DNA of 64,000 nt from Apostichopus japonicus (GCF_037975245.1 NC_092567.1:26673376-26737375), one strand, 5' to 3'; positions 49,330 through 62,808 are shown, counted from the first letter of the stretch. Notes: generated by a model from the sequence alone, not told the origin. Translations and numbers: made by a program.

Positions 49330-49984
49330 CAAGGGCGGCGGAACCGGGGGGGGGCACAGGGGGCACGTGCCCCCCCACTTTTCCTCAGGTTCAAAATGTG
49401 CCCTTTTTCTACATAAAAATTGAGGTGTCTCAAGTGAGCAAGAGGCCAGGGAACCAGAATGAACACTCGGAAAGGGCCGTTTCCGGCCATCTGAGGGGTT
49501 TGTAAAACCAAAAATTTCCTTGTGCGCTCCGCGCCAACCGATGGTGGCGTTCCGCTCAGATAGTCGTGCAGTACAACTTTGCAAATCCTGGCTACGCCCC
49601 TGACTTTTAAGGAATTTCTGTGGGTCCAATTCAAAGCTATTTCGATTGGAAAATATTTGTTAAGATATTAACAAGAAATAAACTCTAATTCGGAAGATTC
49701 CTACATTAGCAACTAGCATGATTTCACCTCATTTTGTCTCAAAAGAAAACTTGTTCCTTGTTTCCCAATTTGCACATTGGATATTGCAGTGCTAGCATGC
49801 ATATTTTCCTTGAGGGGGGGGGGGGGGCGTTGATGGAGTGATGTGTATACGCAAATAAGATAATACAATAAGAGTTATAAAGGGTACTAAATATAAGGCT
49901 GCATCAGTCCAATCGAATTTCTGCAAAGTGCCCTTTGATGTCGGTGCCCCCCCCCCCAGATTAAAAGTGCTTCCGCCGCCCTTG
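49330..49984. mobile_element. hAT-type element, CAAGGGCGGCGG ends
   Basis: Inverted ends CAAGGGCGGCGGAA and TTCCGCCGCCCTTG, with a perfect 8-bp duplication ATTGGCGC (49322-49329, 49985-49992). Long G and C runs occur at both ends. GGCTACGCCCCTG at 49600 looks like the right end of a further insertion whose left end I cannot place. Confidence 0.88.
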
Positions 49985-51040
49985 ATTGGCGCATATCATG
50001 GGGTCCTCTCAAGAACTGTTCATTTATACACAGCAAATATTTTCGTCAGTGCGCTTGTGGTCGATCATGCCCCTAATATTTTCAGCTATCAAGCCCTAGC
50101 TAGATCAGGTGTTCAGGAAGTATTCCTCAGGGGATAAAATATTTTCAGGGTTAGAATGAAAATGCAACACCTTTGTAGGTTGTCCAAAATTTATATAGGC
50201 GGCGCCGGACGCCCCCTGACTGATCTGATCTGCGCACATGAACGTGTGGTTAATGGTTGATTGCAAACATGCAGTAAATAAAATTATTACCATTAGAGGG
50301 CAATAGGTAATAAACCAGAATAGAACCATTTTAAAACGGCTTTTTGTAAAACAGAACAGGTTTCCTGGAATATTTAAAGAATAACCTGTGGGAACACAGG
50401 GACGGCACCAGATGTAACTCCATCGACCATCGGTGTCCACAGTAGGACCTCAACACTCAGATCAAGGAACTTCTGGAAAATTATACAGAAGCAAATTCGA
50501 CGGTGCGTGTCGGAGACATTTTTTATTCCTTGCTGAAGGCAAAAGGAATCCAAGCATTCAACATTTGTGTGTATGTATACGTGTGCGTGTGTGTACGATT
50601 TGTTTGTATGCATGGTCTCGGTGAAAAGATGACTTTGGTTATGCTAATATTCGGCACGTATGTTTCCTTTAATGCAAACATGATTCCTGATTCCAGGTGA
50701 GGACAAAGGTCATCGGAGGTCGATAGGCTTCAAATAGTGAAATCTTTGTAAACAGACTAATTTGATGCTTACTTGGATTGAAAACATATTTGGTATGTAG
50801 GTTCCTCATAATTAGTTAACGATACCTCTTGGTTTTAGTGGAGGCTAAAGGTCAGAGTACGAAAACCTGACATCACTCGTTTTTGGGTTGGATTGCCCCT
50901 CATACTTGGTAAATAAGTTCTCCTTCAATAAATAACAATGTATGTATTACTTAAGTGGAGGTGAACTTTAGATTTTCGTTACAAATTGCATTAATGCAAG
51001 AATACACAATAATGGGTGACATACCCTCTTTCATAGAAAA

Positions 51041-51210
51041 ATCCGCTCTGCACCCCCTCCCACCAAAGAAGTACAATCCGCTCTGCACCCCCTCCCATCA
51101 AAGAAGTAAAATCCGCTCTGCACCCCCTCCCACCAAAGAAGTACAATCCGCTCTGCACCCACTCCCACCAAAGAAGTACAATCCGCTCTGCACCCACTCC
51201 CACCAGAAGT
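51041..51210. repeat. 35-bp minisatellite
   Basis: Five copies of a 35-bp unit containing ATCCGCTCTGCACCCCCTC and CACCAAAGAAGTAC. Variation is minor. Confidence 0.93.
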
Positions 51211-51516
51211 AACCAGGATCCGCAGTATGTGCAAAAGATTGAATAATTTTGAATTAAGAAGTAGGCCTACACACCTAAAATCATTGTGTGTTGTTTAAAT
51301 ACTTTTGAAAACTCGGGCCTTTGTAAGTCATATTCTGTCTTTCCTTTCAATGATGACTGCCTGAGTACCATCAGCACAGCCTGTAACTGTGATCGTAGGT
51401 GTCATCATGTACTGTGTTGTTGTGCAAAGCAACACAGTACTTTGTATATTTGCAATGCTCCATCACATGTTTACACTAAATAACCAGCGATATAGTGTAG
51501 GACATGTTCGTGAAAT

Positions 51517-52790
51517 TCATGGAGCAGCTTTGCAAGCCGTTGCATACTTACTTACATTAGCCTGAAGTATAGATGTTGACTGTCTTCGCATGAATAGGGT
51601 GTCTTCTGGTTCCTCAATAGAGACATTCGCATTTGATTCTGTTTCTCTGCAAGATAGCCCGACGTGCCCATTTGAATTGCAGGCAATTTGGATTGTTATT
51701 CCAGTCCCTCTTCTTCGAATCCGACTGAAGAATGACTCCAAGTGGTGCTAGGACATCTTAAAGGTGCAGATACAGTGAACAGGCTGAGGATCAGTGAGAA
51801 GGTTATGGTATAATTCAGTGACTGACTCCCAGTGGTGCTGGGACATCTTAAAGAAGCAGATACAGTGTACAGGCTGAGGATCTATGAGAAGGTTATGGTA
51901 TACTTCAGTGACTGACTCGATCGTCACCATGAAACATACCCAAGCGATATTCCTTTAGTCAATTGGTCGTCCGCGGTATCTTTGAGTACACCCTAGTACT
52001 TCCCTGTTCCATCAGCTATGTTCGTCTGGCAGGATGGTTGGATGAACTCATAGGCTGCTTATAGCCTTCAACACGAGATTCCTGGAGTGCATGAAATCGA
52101 ACAATTTGTCCATCATACGAATGAACTCAATTGACTTTTCACTGCCAGGGAACTGAGGAAGATGTAGATCATCTCTTGAGAAATCGATCGCATCTGAGAC
52201 TTCAGTTTGTTCGTTAAGTTCAAATTGTCATTTTGTTGAATTTCGTCCAGTTTCTCGATGTATGACCATATTATTGGTGAAAGGAATTCCGAACCAATAT
52301 GACAAGATGGCAGGTATCAAAAGTGAAGTTTACCATTTCATTCATGTTTTGGATGTGTGAAATAGTTTCTTTGTCCCCCTGTGGTGACTGAACACCCTAA
52401 CAAATTGGCACATACTATCCCCAGGACGACCAGTCTAGCTTCTGTCAGAATCGAGCTGCTTTACAATAACAGCCTGTATAGCACCAGGCAAGTGATCTAC
52501 CACATTATAGGCTACAGGCAATTTCCAGTTACTGGTTAGGCCAACAGCCATGAACACAAGGGCTTCTGTAGCAAGGCTGTCACTGTCGGATGGCAGGATA
52601 TTGCAGCAGTCAACAAACCCGTCACACTTACCATCTTTGGGATCATTTAAACTTCTTTCTTTAGAGCCATGGCATCAAACATGAGTGTACAGGTCTTCTG
52701 AAATGGTTTGTCTGATACTATCGTTTTCAAAGATTCTGTTGCTCCCTGTCAGGATGCTGTGCTACAGTTCAAAGCAGCACCCCAATATCA
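51517..52790 (-). pseudogene. Decayed P-element / THAP9-type transposase
   Basis: Separate minus-strand blocks, in the expected order, resemble P-element-family transposases. About 52655-52690 reads FDAMALKKE; 52530-52620 reads GFVDCCNILPSD then LATEALVFMAVGL; about 52245-52275 reads YIEKLDEIQ; 52085-52200 reads PGSEKSIEFIRMMDKLFDF; 51705-51741 reads ESFFSRIRRRG. These correspond to the RNase H-like and GTP-binding-insertion parts of the family and to its conserved C-terminal region. Blocks lie in different frames with stops between them, and a roughly 92-bp stretch is duplicated at 51734-51920. No N-terminal THAP zinc finger was found. It is dead as a transposase; I see no sign that it is a domesticated gene. 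Confidence 0.75.
51734..51920. repeat. Two-copy direct repeat of about 92 bp inside the transposase remnant
   Basis: Copies share GTGGTGCTRGGACATCTTAA and AGGTTATGGTATA. The duplication postdates loss of the reading frame or contributed to it. Confidence 0.85.
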
Positions 52791-53053
52791 TATGATGCTT
52801 GGATGAGGTAGAGGTAGGTACTGACGCAGGAATACATATCAGCCTGGGCACTAGTGCAGGTTAACAGCAAACTGTTCTTAAATTTTTAGAGTACCGGTGT
52901 CCATGTTTTCAGTAAGTATAACAGCTAGGCCTGGGCAATCACGAATACTAGCACTGCGGTTAGGAAAGGCCTAGCCTAGGCCCTAGCCTAGGCCCTAGCC
53001 TGGACCGAAACTCTTGACAACAGCTTGCTTTTTCAACTTTATATATGCATTTT

Positions 53054-53275
53054 AGATCCTTCCGCAAGCAGGAACTCGCGAAGAAGCCTCATTGGCTTAT
53101 CAAAGCGGCAAGCTGACCGAAGTCAGTCTCTTAGATTCTTATTTAACGTCCATGATTATGAATTGTCAATTGTCAACAACTCTGTAACTGGACGACATAT
53201 ATTAATTTTGGAGTGACTTGAACTGGTGACCTTGTGATTGGAAGGCACCGGCGTTAACCACTTAGTTAATACTCC
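53054..53275 (-). mobile_element. tRNA-derived SINE, copy 2
   Basis: Same 222-bp element as 48236-48457, about 90 percent identical by eye. Its A and B box regions have more substitutions (CAAGTCACTCC in place of CGAGTCACTCC), so this copy appears older or less transcribable. Confidence 0.8.
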
Positions 53276-53943
53276 TCCATTGAGCTATCATTTCAACTTT
53301 AACGAGACTTCACATATGACAATATCCTTAGCTCCTTACTTTTGAAAGGAAATACCACTTCCTTTATGTCTCCGGTTGATGCAACCGTTTGCAAGACAGG
53401 TTTCGTGCAAGTTTCTACGAACGACTTTACGACAGTTTGGTCAGTTGGTAGTAACATTACTGTGTTGAACGTAAACAGTAAGCAGACGACGTTAACATGT
53501 TGCGCAATTTGCCTGGTTTGGTATAATGGCGCCGGAATCTCCATGCCGGAACAGCTATTTTGGGCAGACCTCCCTCTAATTTTTATATCGTGCTCTATGG
53601 TTAAACATGACGTTAACTGACGTCACGCATGACCTTTCGCCTTCAGTAATTATTCATTATTTGGGATGTCACGCTTAGTCCACTAATATATACGAGTAGA
53701 AGTTGTTCTTGATACGTTATATATGTTTCAAAAAATAATAATAATAACAATAAAATAAAATAAGGGCTAGTAATGTGTCTATAACTACTTACTTTCAAGT
53801 TATCCTGACTTTAAAATATGCTAATTCTATGCATGGACGGTCCCATTAAGGTGAAATTGATGATGACGTCAGCTCCTAAGTGCAGGCCTAAAAGTTAATG
53901 GAACTAGTCTTTCCGAATCACTTCTCTAAACAGATTTAAGCAT

Positions 53944-56062
53944 ATGACCGGAATAAAGATGACATGTTCAAACTTAACAATGAAGTTACATCGACAGTCG
54001 TGGTTCTACCTGATGTTCTTGTTGCTCGTGATATTTTTAGTTCTTTTTAGCATGTCATTGAGTTCTCGTCTGCTAAAGCTACAGGCAAACCTGCGATCCA
54101 GTGCCGTGACCAGTGAGAGCAGTGGTCTGCTAGTGAGTATCACAAAGTGACCATTAAAGTATTATCTCACATTCCGTTCCTTCATTTCTTCATTCTGTTC
54201 TTATATAACCTTTCTTTCTTTGTTTGTTATTTCTCTCCATTTTACCGAATATCTTTTTATCAATTTCCTTTCCTAATTGAAAGGTATAACAAAGTATACG
54301 CAAACTGACATCTGTGAATGATATGAATTGTAGCTCACTGCCAGGGGGCTCACCCCACTTCCTTCACCCCCCCTCCCCTCCCCCACCCATACACACACAT
54401 ACACCGGCAATTAGAGTAATACAAACATTCCATTTAAGGTACACAAATATATAACATGTACAACCTAACCTATCGAAATTCTTCACATTGTTTCAAATTT
54501 GGCGAAACATAGCAACATTTGGCATCAAAAAACCCTCAGTATTATCAACATCCCCCCTCCCACTGGACGACCTAACAACTCCCCGAACCCCTGCGCGAGC
54601 ACACACACACACAATACAGAAAGGGCGGTTGCGCCGCTTTCCATACTATACTTATACACTCTAGACACACAACTGAGCAAATGGGTTAAACTGCCCGACA
54701 GTGTTATGTCTAACACGCCCCTTTCCAATCCTCCATTGGTAAATTAGGCACCGGGCAATAACAAGCATATATAGGCTATATTCTTTATCTGAGAACACTG
54801 TAAAACTGACTACAAGTTTTCAAACTGACATTTGTGAACAGAGAAAGCAACCAGCTCAGTTGAAAGAAGCTCCTTTGGAAGAACGATGTCAGGAACTTAG
54901 GACTTTGAATTATTCCCGTGTTAGTAAAAAAAAATTATCTTTGATCGTTTTAAATTTGCTGAATAATTTCTCAGTCGGTTTTCCTATCTTCATTTTCTAA
55001 TACTTTGATTACAAATGGAATGTACTTTTCACGTCACGAATCACGCAGATGTTCATATGTTCATATTGTTGTATGATGTTCATATTATGTATCTGTTATT
55101 ACCACCAGCATCTTTTAGGGCTGGAAAAGAGCAATGACAACAGATATGAAACGGTATGGAGCGTGTGTAAGGAGAATATTGGAAATCACATTCAACACCG
55201 ATCCATAATTGATGACCCACCTCCAAATATTCTCGTTGACATGGAACATAAACTTATGTACTGTTCAGTACCTAAAGCTGCTTGTTCCAGTTGGAAGACA
55301 CTTTTCTTTGAACTAAGGGGAATTAATGTTACCAACAGTGTCCATAGCAGAGCAAAGAAAGAGTTAACCTTCTTGCATCAGTTATCGATCAACAGGCGAT
55401 GGGAGGTTCTACGTAGCTTCACTAAATTTATGATAACCAGAAACCCGTTTTTGAGGATTTTGTCCGCTTATCGAAACAAAATCCAACCAAACGGTACTTA
55501 CGAACAACTGAATGCAGATTGGAAACCGTACCGATGGCGGGAAATAGTGGGCAGGCCTATTATAGAAAAATATTATGGTAACGACGTTGCCATGGAGATG
55601 ATGACTAATAAAGACAAATATAACGTCACCTTTAGCGATTTCGTGAGATTTTTAGTGGACTTTCCTGACCTTCAAGCATCAAAAGATGTTCACTGGATGG
55701 ACATCAATAGTCTTTGCTACCCTTGTGACGTCAACTATGACGTAATTGTAAAATTTGAATCCATGGCAACGGAAATGCAGCTAGTATTTGAAAAGGCTGG
55801 ACTGGAAGCCAACTTACCAGAAGTCAGTCAACACTCCACAAACAGTTCGAGCATAGCCCAAGCTGTAGAGTATTATAAGACCCTACCACCTGATGTCGTA
55901 ACAAGGCTGTACAACCGCTATTATTATGACTTTACTGTATTTGAATACGACGCAAATCTTATTTATCCTGGTATTACAGACTTGAGGGCTCATCTGGAAA
56001 GCAGTGCTTCTTCACTGAGCACGACTACCCTCACTAAAGATGACAATAATAAAAATATTTAA
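53944..56062 (+). CDS. HNK-1-family carbohydrate sulfotransferase (CHST8-14-like), 3 exons
   Basis: Golgi type II membrane enzyme that transfers sulfate from PAPS to a glycan; the acceptor cannot be told from sequence. Proposed exons 53944-54132, 54842-54919 and 55109-56062 join in phase 0 to 406 residues, a normal family length. Short cytoplasmic N-terminus; signal anchor about residues 20-40 (FYLMFLLLVIFLVLFSMSL); stem; 5'-phosphosulfate site VPKAACSSWK (143-152; family form PKxxCTNWK, so SS replaces TN); 3'-phosphate site RNPFLRILSAYRNK (200-213); C-terminal YYYDFTVFEYD. Several NxS/T sequons. The catalytic domain is one uninterrupted exon and is certain; exons 1 and 2 rest on reading frame, splice signals and the membrane anchor. 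A candidate AATAAA is at 56277-56282. Confidence 0.85.
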
Positions 56063-56282
56063 AAAAAATATAAAAAAACAGAACGAACCATCAATCGATC
56101 ACAGAAAATGGATGATTCGTGCGATTTTCATTGGTCTATTGGACATAGTGACGTCACTTTGGGTTGCCCTGAGGTGAGGTGTCTGGTTGGGGTTTACATA
56201 GACTGAGTACATGCAGACCTCAATATTTCGCTACAATATGCAATACAATTAACATGAATGTTGTAGCGTAATTATCAATAAA

Positions 56283-59200
56283 TATATACTTAGATATGTA
56301 GACGTCTCGAATTCTCAAAATTTGATTTCGACTAAGGATTTTGCTTAGCCTATAACTGTTGTGATTCTCGAAGCCACTAAGACATTTTAGAAATGCATTC
56401 AATATAATATATAGCCACATGATACTGGATTTAAAAGCTAGACAGGTATCTGTATATATCACAAATGCAACATTTAGGACCACACCAATGGTCTTTAATA
56501 TAACTCTAAATGAAGCTGCCCCTTTGTTGTTTGAAACTTGTAAAATAAGTAAAAATGTAACTTAATTTCTTGTTGTAATTGACAGACAGAACTATAGGTC
56601 AGAAAGAAGTCTCATTCTGGAGCAACATTCTTTCGAATTCTTACAGCTCATAGCTCAATTCATTCCATTCTTCTCGCAAACTATATTCACAGCGTTTGAT
56701 ATGCGCCAATGTTGCTAAAATGGTTGGCGTTCTTCATAAACTAAACGCGTCATTCTTGTACTGTGCACACTCCTTTTCTCTATAATGTAATATCTACTAC
56801 ACAGGGTATATATGATTAATATTGGTTATATATTTCATTGTGTTGCTTCTTAAAGGAAGAAGACATATGTTGTACATGTCTCGTAATATGAATATTCATT
56901 GTTCTTTATAAAACAACGTTGAAGCTGCTTTCAAGAAGTGTATGTATCCATTGTGTCGCTTCTTAAAGGAGATTAGAAATTGAGTTTGTTTGATACGATC
57001 AATGTTGTGTTTATCATGTAGTTAGACTGCATGATTCCCTGAAACCCTGAAGGCAACATTGAAGGAACCGAAAATATGTTCTTGTTTGATATATTTTTAA
57101 AGTGGGTATGTCTGTTACCGTGCTGCTTCAAATAAGCTCGTTTGAGATGGTCAATGTTGAGGGAAGTTATATGATTTCGTCGAGCCAAGTCCGGAATGTG
57201 ATAGCCTATTCCGTCCCTCATTTTACAAGGTCAGTCTGTTGTCAGTGACTCGAACTTCCAGCGAACGAAAGAAAGGCAGATTTACTTCAATTTCTGAGTC
57301 TGACTATTTAAACATAATGGCTGCCAACTCTATGAAGAAATAAGTTGATCTGACAATTCTTAATCGTTTTCATATTTTATTGGAATAAAACTTGTCGATA
57401 AATATGATAAAGACAAATATCTTTATCGGTAATAAGAAGACCCCATATTTATGACAATTATTAAGATCCATATACACTTGTATCATGATAAAAAGATCAT
57501 CAATGGATCGAATACTCATAATAATAAAAACGATCAATACATGCCATATAGTCAATCTAACTCTGTCATAATCAATAATTATCCTCAAGTTCTTATCGAT
57601 CATATTTCATTACCTGTAGTATTATCAAAGCAGACCTATGTATCAGTTAATGTGATCCTTTACTACGATTTCACAATCAAGGTCACTTAATATAAGTCTA
57701 CATCCGTAATCGATGAAATCAATAATCAATAAAGATTCATCAATAAGATGGATCCTACCATAAGAATTCAACTATCCTTGTCTATCATATTCCATAACTT
57801 CGCTGCATATTGTTATCAATAAGAGCCGTATACTTAACTTATAATCAATAAGATCAATATCTTCGCAATCCATTAGATCCATATTTAACATAATCAATCA
57901 TTTCCGTACATCATATAACTTACCAGTGAAACAGGTTCAACTTAGGATTTATCAAAAGTAATGCTTTCTTCAAAGTTTGCATTAAGTAAGGGCGCCCTCT
58001 TTAGCATTACTTCAAAACTAAGTTGGATATCAAAGTCCAAAAGAAAATATTAATAATAACTTTCTGTATGACACGAGTTCTAGGATCAAACGTTTGAGTT
58101 ATGTAAGTTAAGCTCGAGTCACGTGGCGTGTAGGATGCACAAAAAATAGTAATATATGACAAATATAAAGAAATCAAATAAGGCGAAAATTCTAAATTGA
58201 CTTTAATTTGAAGGTCACTAACAATTGATGAGCAGGGAAACCTTCAATACCATCAAATGATTTCTTAGAAAGTCTGAAATTAAAACATAGTAATACAATC
58301 AAAAAAAATTATGTTGTTCTTCGTAATTATTTCAACAAACCATTTTTCGTTTTTGCTTCTCTTCTAATAGAATACTTGAGCCAAATCAAAGCTAGAAATG
58401 AAACGGAACAAATTTTCCCTCCCATACACTTTTTCTCGTGCCCCGAAAATGCACCAAAATTCACCCAAATACTTATTTTCTAATTTTCTGTTGTAGCATA
58501 TGCAATGCAATAAACCAAAAGTGTTGACCTATGGCGGGAAAGAAGTGTGGACATTAGGCATTATCGATACAGAACTCAATGATTTAGCTAGCCCATTGAG
58601 TATTTTATCCTTTGCTTTCAAATGCATTGATTTGTGTCAGGTCTAAACCATCTTCCTGATCTAGTCACTAAAGTGCAGTGGCAGTATTGCACTGCATTTT
58701 TTCATTTGTTTCTCATTATTATGGTTGAGCTTAAAATGATCAACATCCCCCCCCCCCTTTTCGATCACCACAAAGGACACAGCTAATGACATAAAGTGGC
58801 AGGTTGAAAAATGTTATTATCATCATCCAAAACAAAATAAATAAAAAATAAAACCGAGGATTGAAAAACCACCACCGTCAATAACGAATATGATATTTTC
58901 TTCTATATTGTTAATGTAAATGAGTCATATGTATATGTATTAGTTACTATAACTGTCAACCTTAACACAAAACGTTATCGCAAGAGATGGATATTAATAT
59001 ACCAATCGTGACAAGCTAAAGATAAGTTTTACTGAGTTAATGTCCCATGCATCATATCTTGTAACTGAAGTATTTTTACATCGATATAGCGAAAGGCTGA
59101 AGCTACAGCAACACGCGGGAAGATAGATTTTGAAATTATATATCGAAACGCCTCAGTTATTCCCAAAGGACCCTCTGCCTATCGCCTTGATCGTCTTCCA

Positions 59201-60056
59201 AAAATGCAACGCGCCAAGTAAACTGTTGTTTATGACTACATAATACGCTCCAGTTAGTTTACTAGTAGTGTACGTCGTAGATTTACTTTATGAATATTCA
59301 CGACTCCCAATAGAAAAAAGACCGCCAAGTGTTCTACTCCCCTAGAGTTAATTGAAAGCACATACTCTCTGCTGAGGCAGTGTTAACTTACGTCGTAGAC
59401 CTGGGACTCCAGACTCAAGTTGAGGTCTCATTTAGGAGAGAGTTTGAAATCTCTTTCTGATCACAACTAAAAAAAAGTTGGGATTTTTAGAAATATTGAA
59501 ATTACTGCTAGGATGTAACTTTAGAACTTTAAGAAAATAAGACAAGACGAATCCATTTGGGATTAGGGGGATTACTAGACGAGAAGAGGTTAGATTAGAT
59601 CAACAAAGCTAGAAGCGGTAGATTATTAAGCGTCTCTTTTTGTTTTGGAAATCATTTGCTTGAAGAGGCCTGTCTCCACTAACAACTTTGTGACATAATT
59701 TTTTTTTGCTCGCTCCGATAGTTTTTTTGGTACTCAAACTGCGGCTCTCCGGGTGATTGTTGACATAGGCTAAGGTGTTACATTGTATTAGATAACATGA
59801 TACGCGAATAACTTTGGGTTGTTGATTCAACCAGCGTAAACTACACAGTGCCTTTAAACCTCGTATCACCCTGGAATACATTGTGCTTCGCTCCCTCGCT
59901 TCCCCCAAGCGTACTGAACGGGGAAGGCGAAGCGCAGACGACAAGCCAAAGTTCGATAACGCGGGATTGAAAAACAAACGTAGCGACACAGGCGGTGCTC
60001 ACGTGAACAAATCAACCATCACAGCTCATCCTTCTGAATCAAGGAAAAGACAGAAA
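56283..60056. other. Intergenic before the tetraspanin-like exon
   Basis: AT-rich and free of supportable genes. About 57440-57960 is rich in ATCAAT/ATCAATAAG-like motifs on both strands. The last 170 bp (59883-60056) are less AT-rich, in frame with the downstream exon but lack an ATG, and probably are 5' UTR. Confidence 0.4.
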
Positions 60057-60125
60057 ATGGCCGTTCGCGGAGGTTGTATTTTCCTTGTCAAAATTCTTCT
60101 GTTTATCTTCAATTTCATTCTCTGG
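60057..60125 (+). CDS. First coding exon of a tetraspanin-like gene (partial)
   Basis: Encodes MAVRGGCIFLVKILLFIFNF then ILW, followed directly by a GTAAGT donor. The N-terminal Cys and Lys-x-Leu-Leu-Phe-x-Phe-Asn-Phe pattern is the start of tetraspanin transmembrane segment 1, and tetraspanin genes often have their first intron just after this FNFxxW. No later exon is visible in the remaining 3.9 kb. The large extracellular loop with CCG is not seen, so family membership rests on 23 residues. Confidence 0.65.
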
Positions 60126-60471
60126 GTAAGTTAAAATTCATAACATATCTTCCATTATAATTCATGTCAAAGTAATGACAAGCACCTTTTCGCCTTCTCG
60201 TAATTGCGGTCGCACAGGAAAGGAAGTGTGCGTTTGTTATTTCTGTCGTTTCCGTTAAGCCAACGTGACCGCGTTTATTATACTTTGATATACTTGTGGC
60301 TTTTAGTAACGTTGATTTTGATTGCCTCGGTCTCAATGCTAGTAAGAGATCTTAGCCACGGGATCTGACAATATGACGGTATATTCATACGAACCTGTTG
60401 ACAAGCCGTGTATCGACTCTCTCATAAACATGTGTAATGTACATTGGATTATGGAGGCCTACAGCATGAGG

Positions 60472-60481
60472 TATATATATA

Positions 60482-60525
<44 letters not shown>
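60472..60525. repeat. AT-rich microsatellite in the tetraspanin-like intron
   Basis: Nearly pure TA repeat with one TTTA interruption near its start. Confidence 0.95.
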
Positions 60526-60528
<3 letters not shown>

Positions 60529-61137
60529 GGAAAATAAAACTAGCGTCCATGGTTAGGCTATAGTATTAATGTTATTTCATTAAGTAATTCAATCTATGAG
60601 CAAAATTGTACTTCTTCGTTTCCGGTGTTCAAAAGTTTTTAGGTTTAAGGGCTACGGTACTTAGTAAGAACCAAAAATCGCAGGATAGATATTATTTGAA
60701 TTAAAAAATGAATGAAATACGAACAAATCGTCTAGAAAGAATTTATTTATCTGCATTTAGCCAAAAATGCATATCAATTACTGTTAGTTATATGTCCATT
60801 GAATGTGCATCAGGACCACACTTCACCGGTAACATATAAACTTCGTAATTTATAAGTCACAAAGGGATTAAAAGTCATAAAGGGATTAAAATCGATGTTA
60901 AGATGCTGTTATGGTCACATAACGTGCGATAAAGTATTAATGTAGCACATCTTAAACACCCCTATACACAAATTGCGAAAATGATAAATGTCTTCTTATC
61001 TAGTACAAGCACCCCCACCCCCCCCCCCCCACACACACACACACCTCAGCGACCCGAGAAAGAAGAACGCAAAATTCGGCTTTGGGTAGTAGTCCCCTTC
61101 ACTTTTTGATCATCATCTGAAAACTTGAAGGTCAAAT

Positions 61138-61350
61138 ATCATTGGCATCGTATTGACAGATTCACGCAGACTGCATATTCATGAAGTTGATGAACCCTCG
61201 GGTACCATTATACAAGCTAGTAAGTATCGGGTTGAATAATGTCATCGGCCTCGTATTGACAGATTCACGCAGACTGCCTATAATGCATATTCATGAAGCT
61301 GATGAACTCTCGGGTATCATTATATAAGCTAGTAAGTATCGTGTTCAATA
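61138..61350. repeat. Two-copy tandem duplication of about 105 bp
   Basis: Both copies contain CGTATTGACAGATTCACGC and AAGCTAGTAAGTATCG; the second has a small insertion (CTATAATG). Confidence 0.85.
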
Positions 61351-62730
61351 ACCATCTGATCTATTCCCCCATAAATTATCTCCACTAAATTCTGTTCTTA
61401 CATATGATAAGACAGTTGCTTAGCAACAACAGATGACGTCAGGGTTTGTAACGACGTTAATTTTTTAAGTCAACCGACCGAGTCAAGCATGTTTAATGTA
61501 TCATAAATACAATCCATCATAAACTGTTACGTGCTGATAAATGTTAAAGGTCACTTGTGGTCGATTATAATATATGGTTCCCATCTTTGGGGTCCATTTC
61601 TAAAATAGCTTCCATCCGATCCCGTAAGTTGACGTCTTTGCATTTAAACCTATTTGTGTTGATGATATGTTTATCTTTCCAATTAAACAATGTAACGTAG
61701 AACTTGTTACTCAACGGAACAGATATCATGAACAGAGAGAGAGAAATCAAAAGACGCGCCTGGGTTTTGTATTTAAAATTAAAACTCATTCGTGTGTGTT
61801 TGTTTTAATTGACCTGACCCGGAAGTACAACACAGATGTCCGCAGTTTTGAATAATGTGACACTATTTTATATAATCATGTTGGTCAACCTATTATGTGT
61901 TAATTCTGATTGATCATGATTAGTAAATGTCGTTTCACGGTGGATCATACTATTGAACCTATTTAATGTGATACGCTATCACCACGTGACCAGTTGTGTG
62001 GTCTTTGTAGAAGAGGCACGGACATTCGTGAAGAAATTGTTAGTTAAAAACCTTTCTTGAACCAGAGGATCCTTATATACCAACGCCAGTACAATACGTA
62101 ACAAGTTACAGAGGATGGGGAAGGGGCGGAGTGAGGGAGGGGAGGGTAGATTGCTTAATCACAAAGGTATTTACCGTACACAACATTTATTTCAACCAAT
62201 ATATCGTAATAGAATATATTCTTGAATTAATCTGAGGTATATGTTTGTCCATAATGCAGTATACAAAACGTTTCTTAGATTAACAAAGAATTGATATTTT
62301 AGATCTTGAAAGCTTTCTACGAATATCGAATAATCGGAAGATAATTTAATACATGTATCTTAACTTACGAAACACATGGGAGACATGCGAGCTCTAATGT
62401 CAACTGAACAAAACCAAAAAGCTCAAATGTCTCATTTACGTATTCAAATTCTATGGTAACCGTCCCTCAAAATAAACACCAAATGTACATCCAGGCAGGC
62501 GTGCATGCGCATATATGTCCCTGAACTAACAGTATACAAACTTGCACAGATTTTTCAAGTTCACTTTGCATAAGGAATATTTAATTACAGGCAGCCGAGA
62601 GCGGTTTATTATATTAAAACAATCTAGAACACCCTCCATGCGAGTTTGAGTCGTGTTCGCCGAAGAAAATCAATAAAAGATCTATGATGAAAAAGAAATA
62701 AAATTTTGATTGAAAATTTTCGGTTTCGAA

Positions 62731-62808
<78 letters not shown>

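Noticed and set aside
55049-55108. ATG at 55049 as start of the sulfotransferase
   Set aside because: This would give no normal signal anchor, and an AG acceptor at 55107-55108 in the right phase joins to upstream exons encoding a good membrane anchor.
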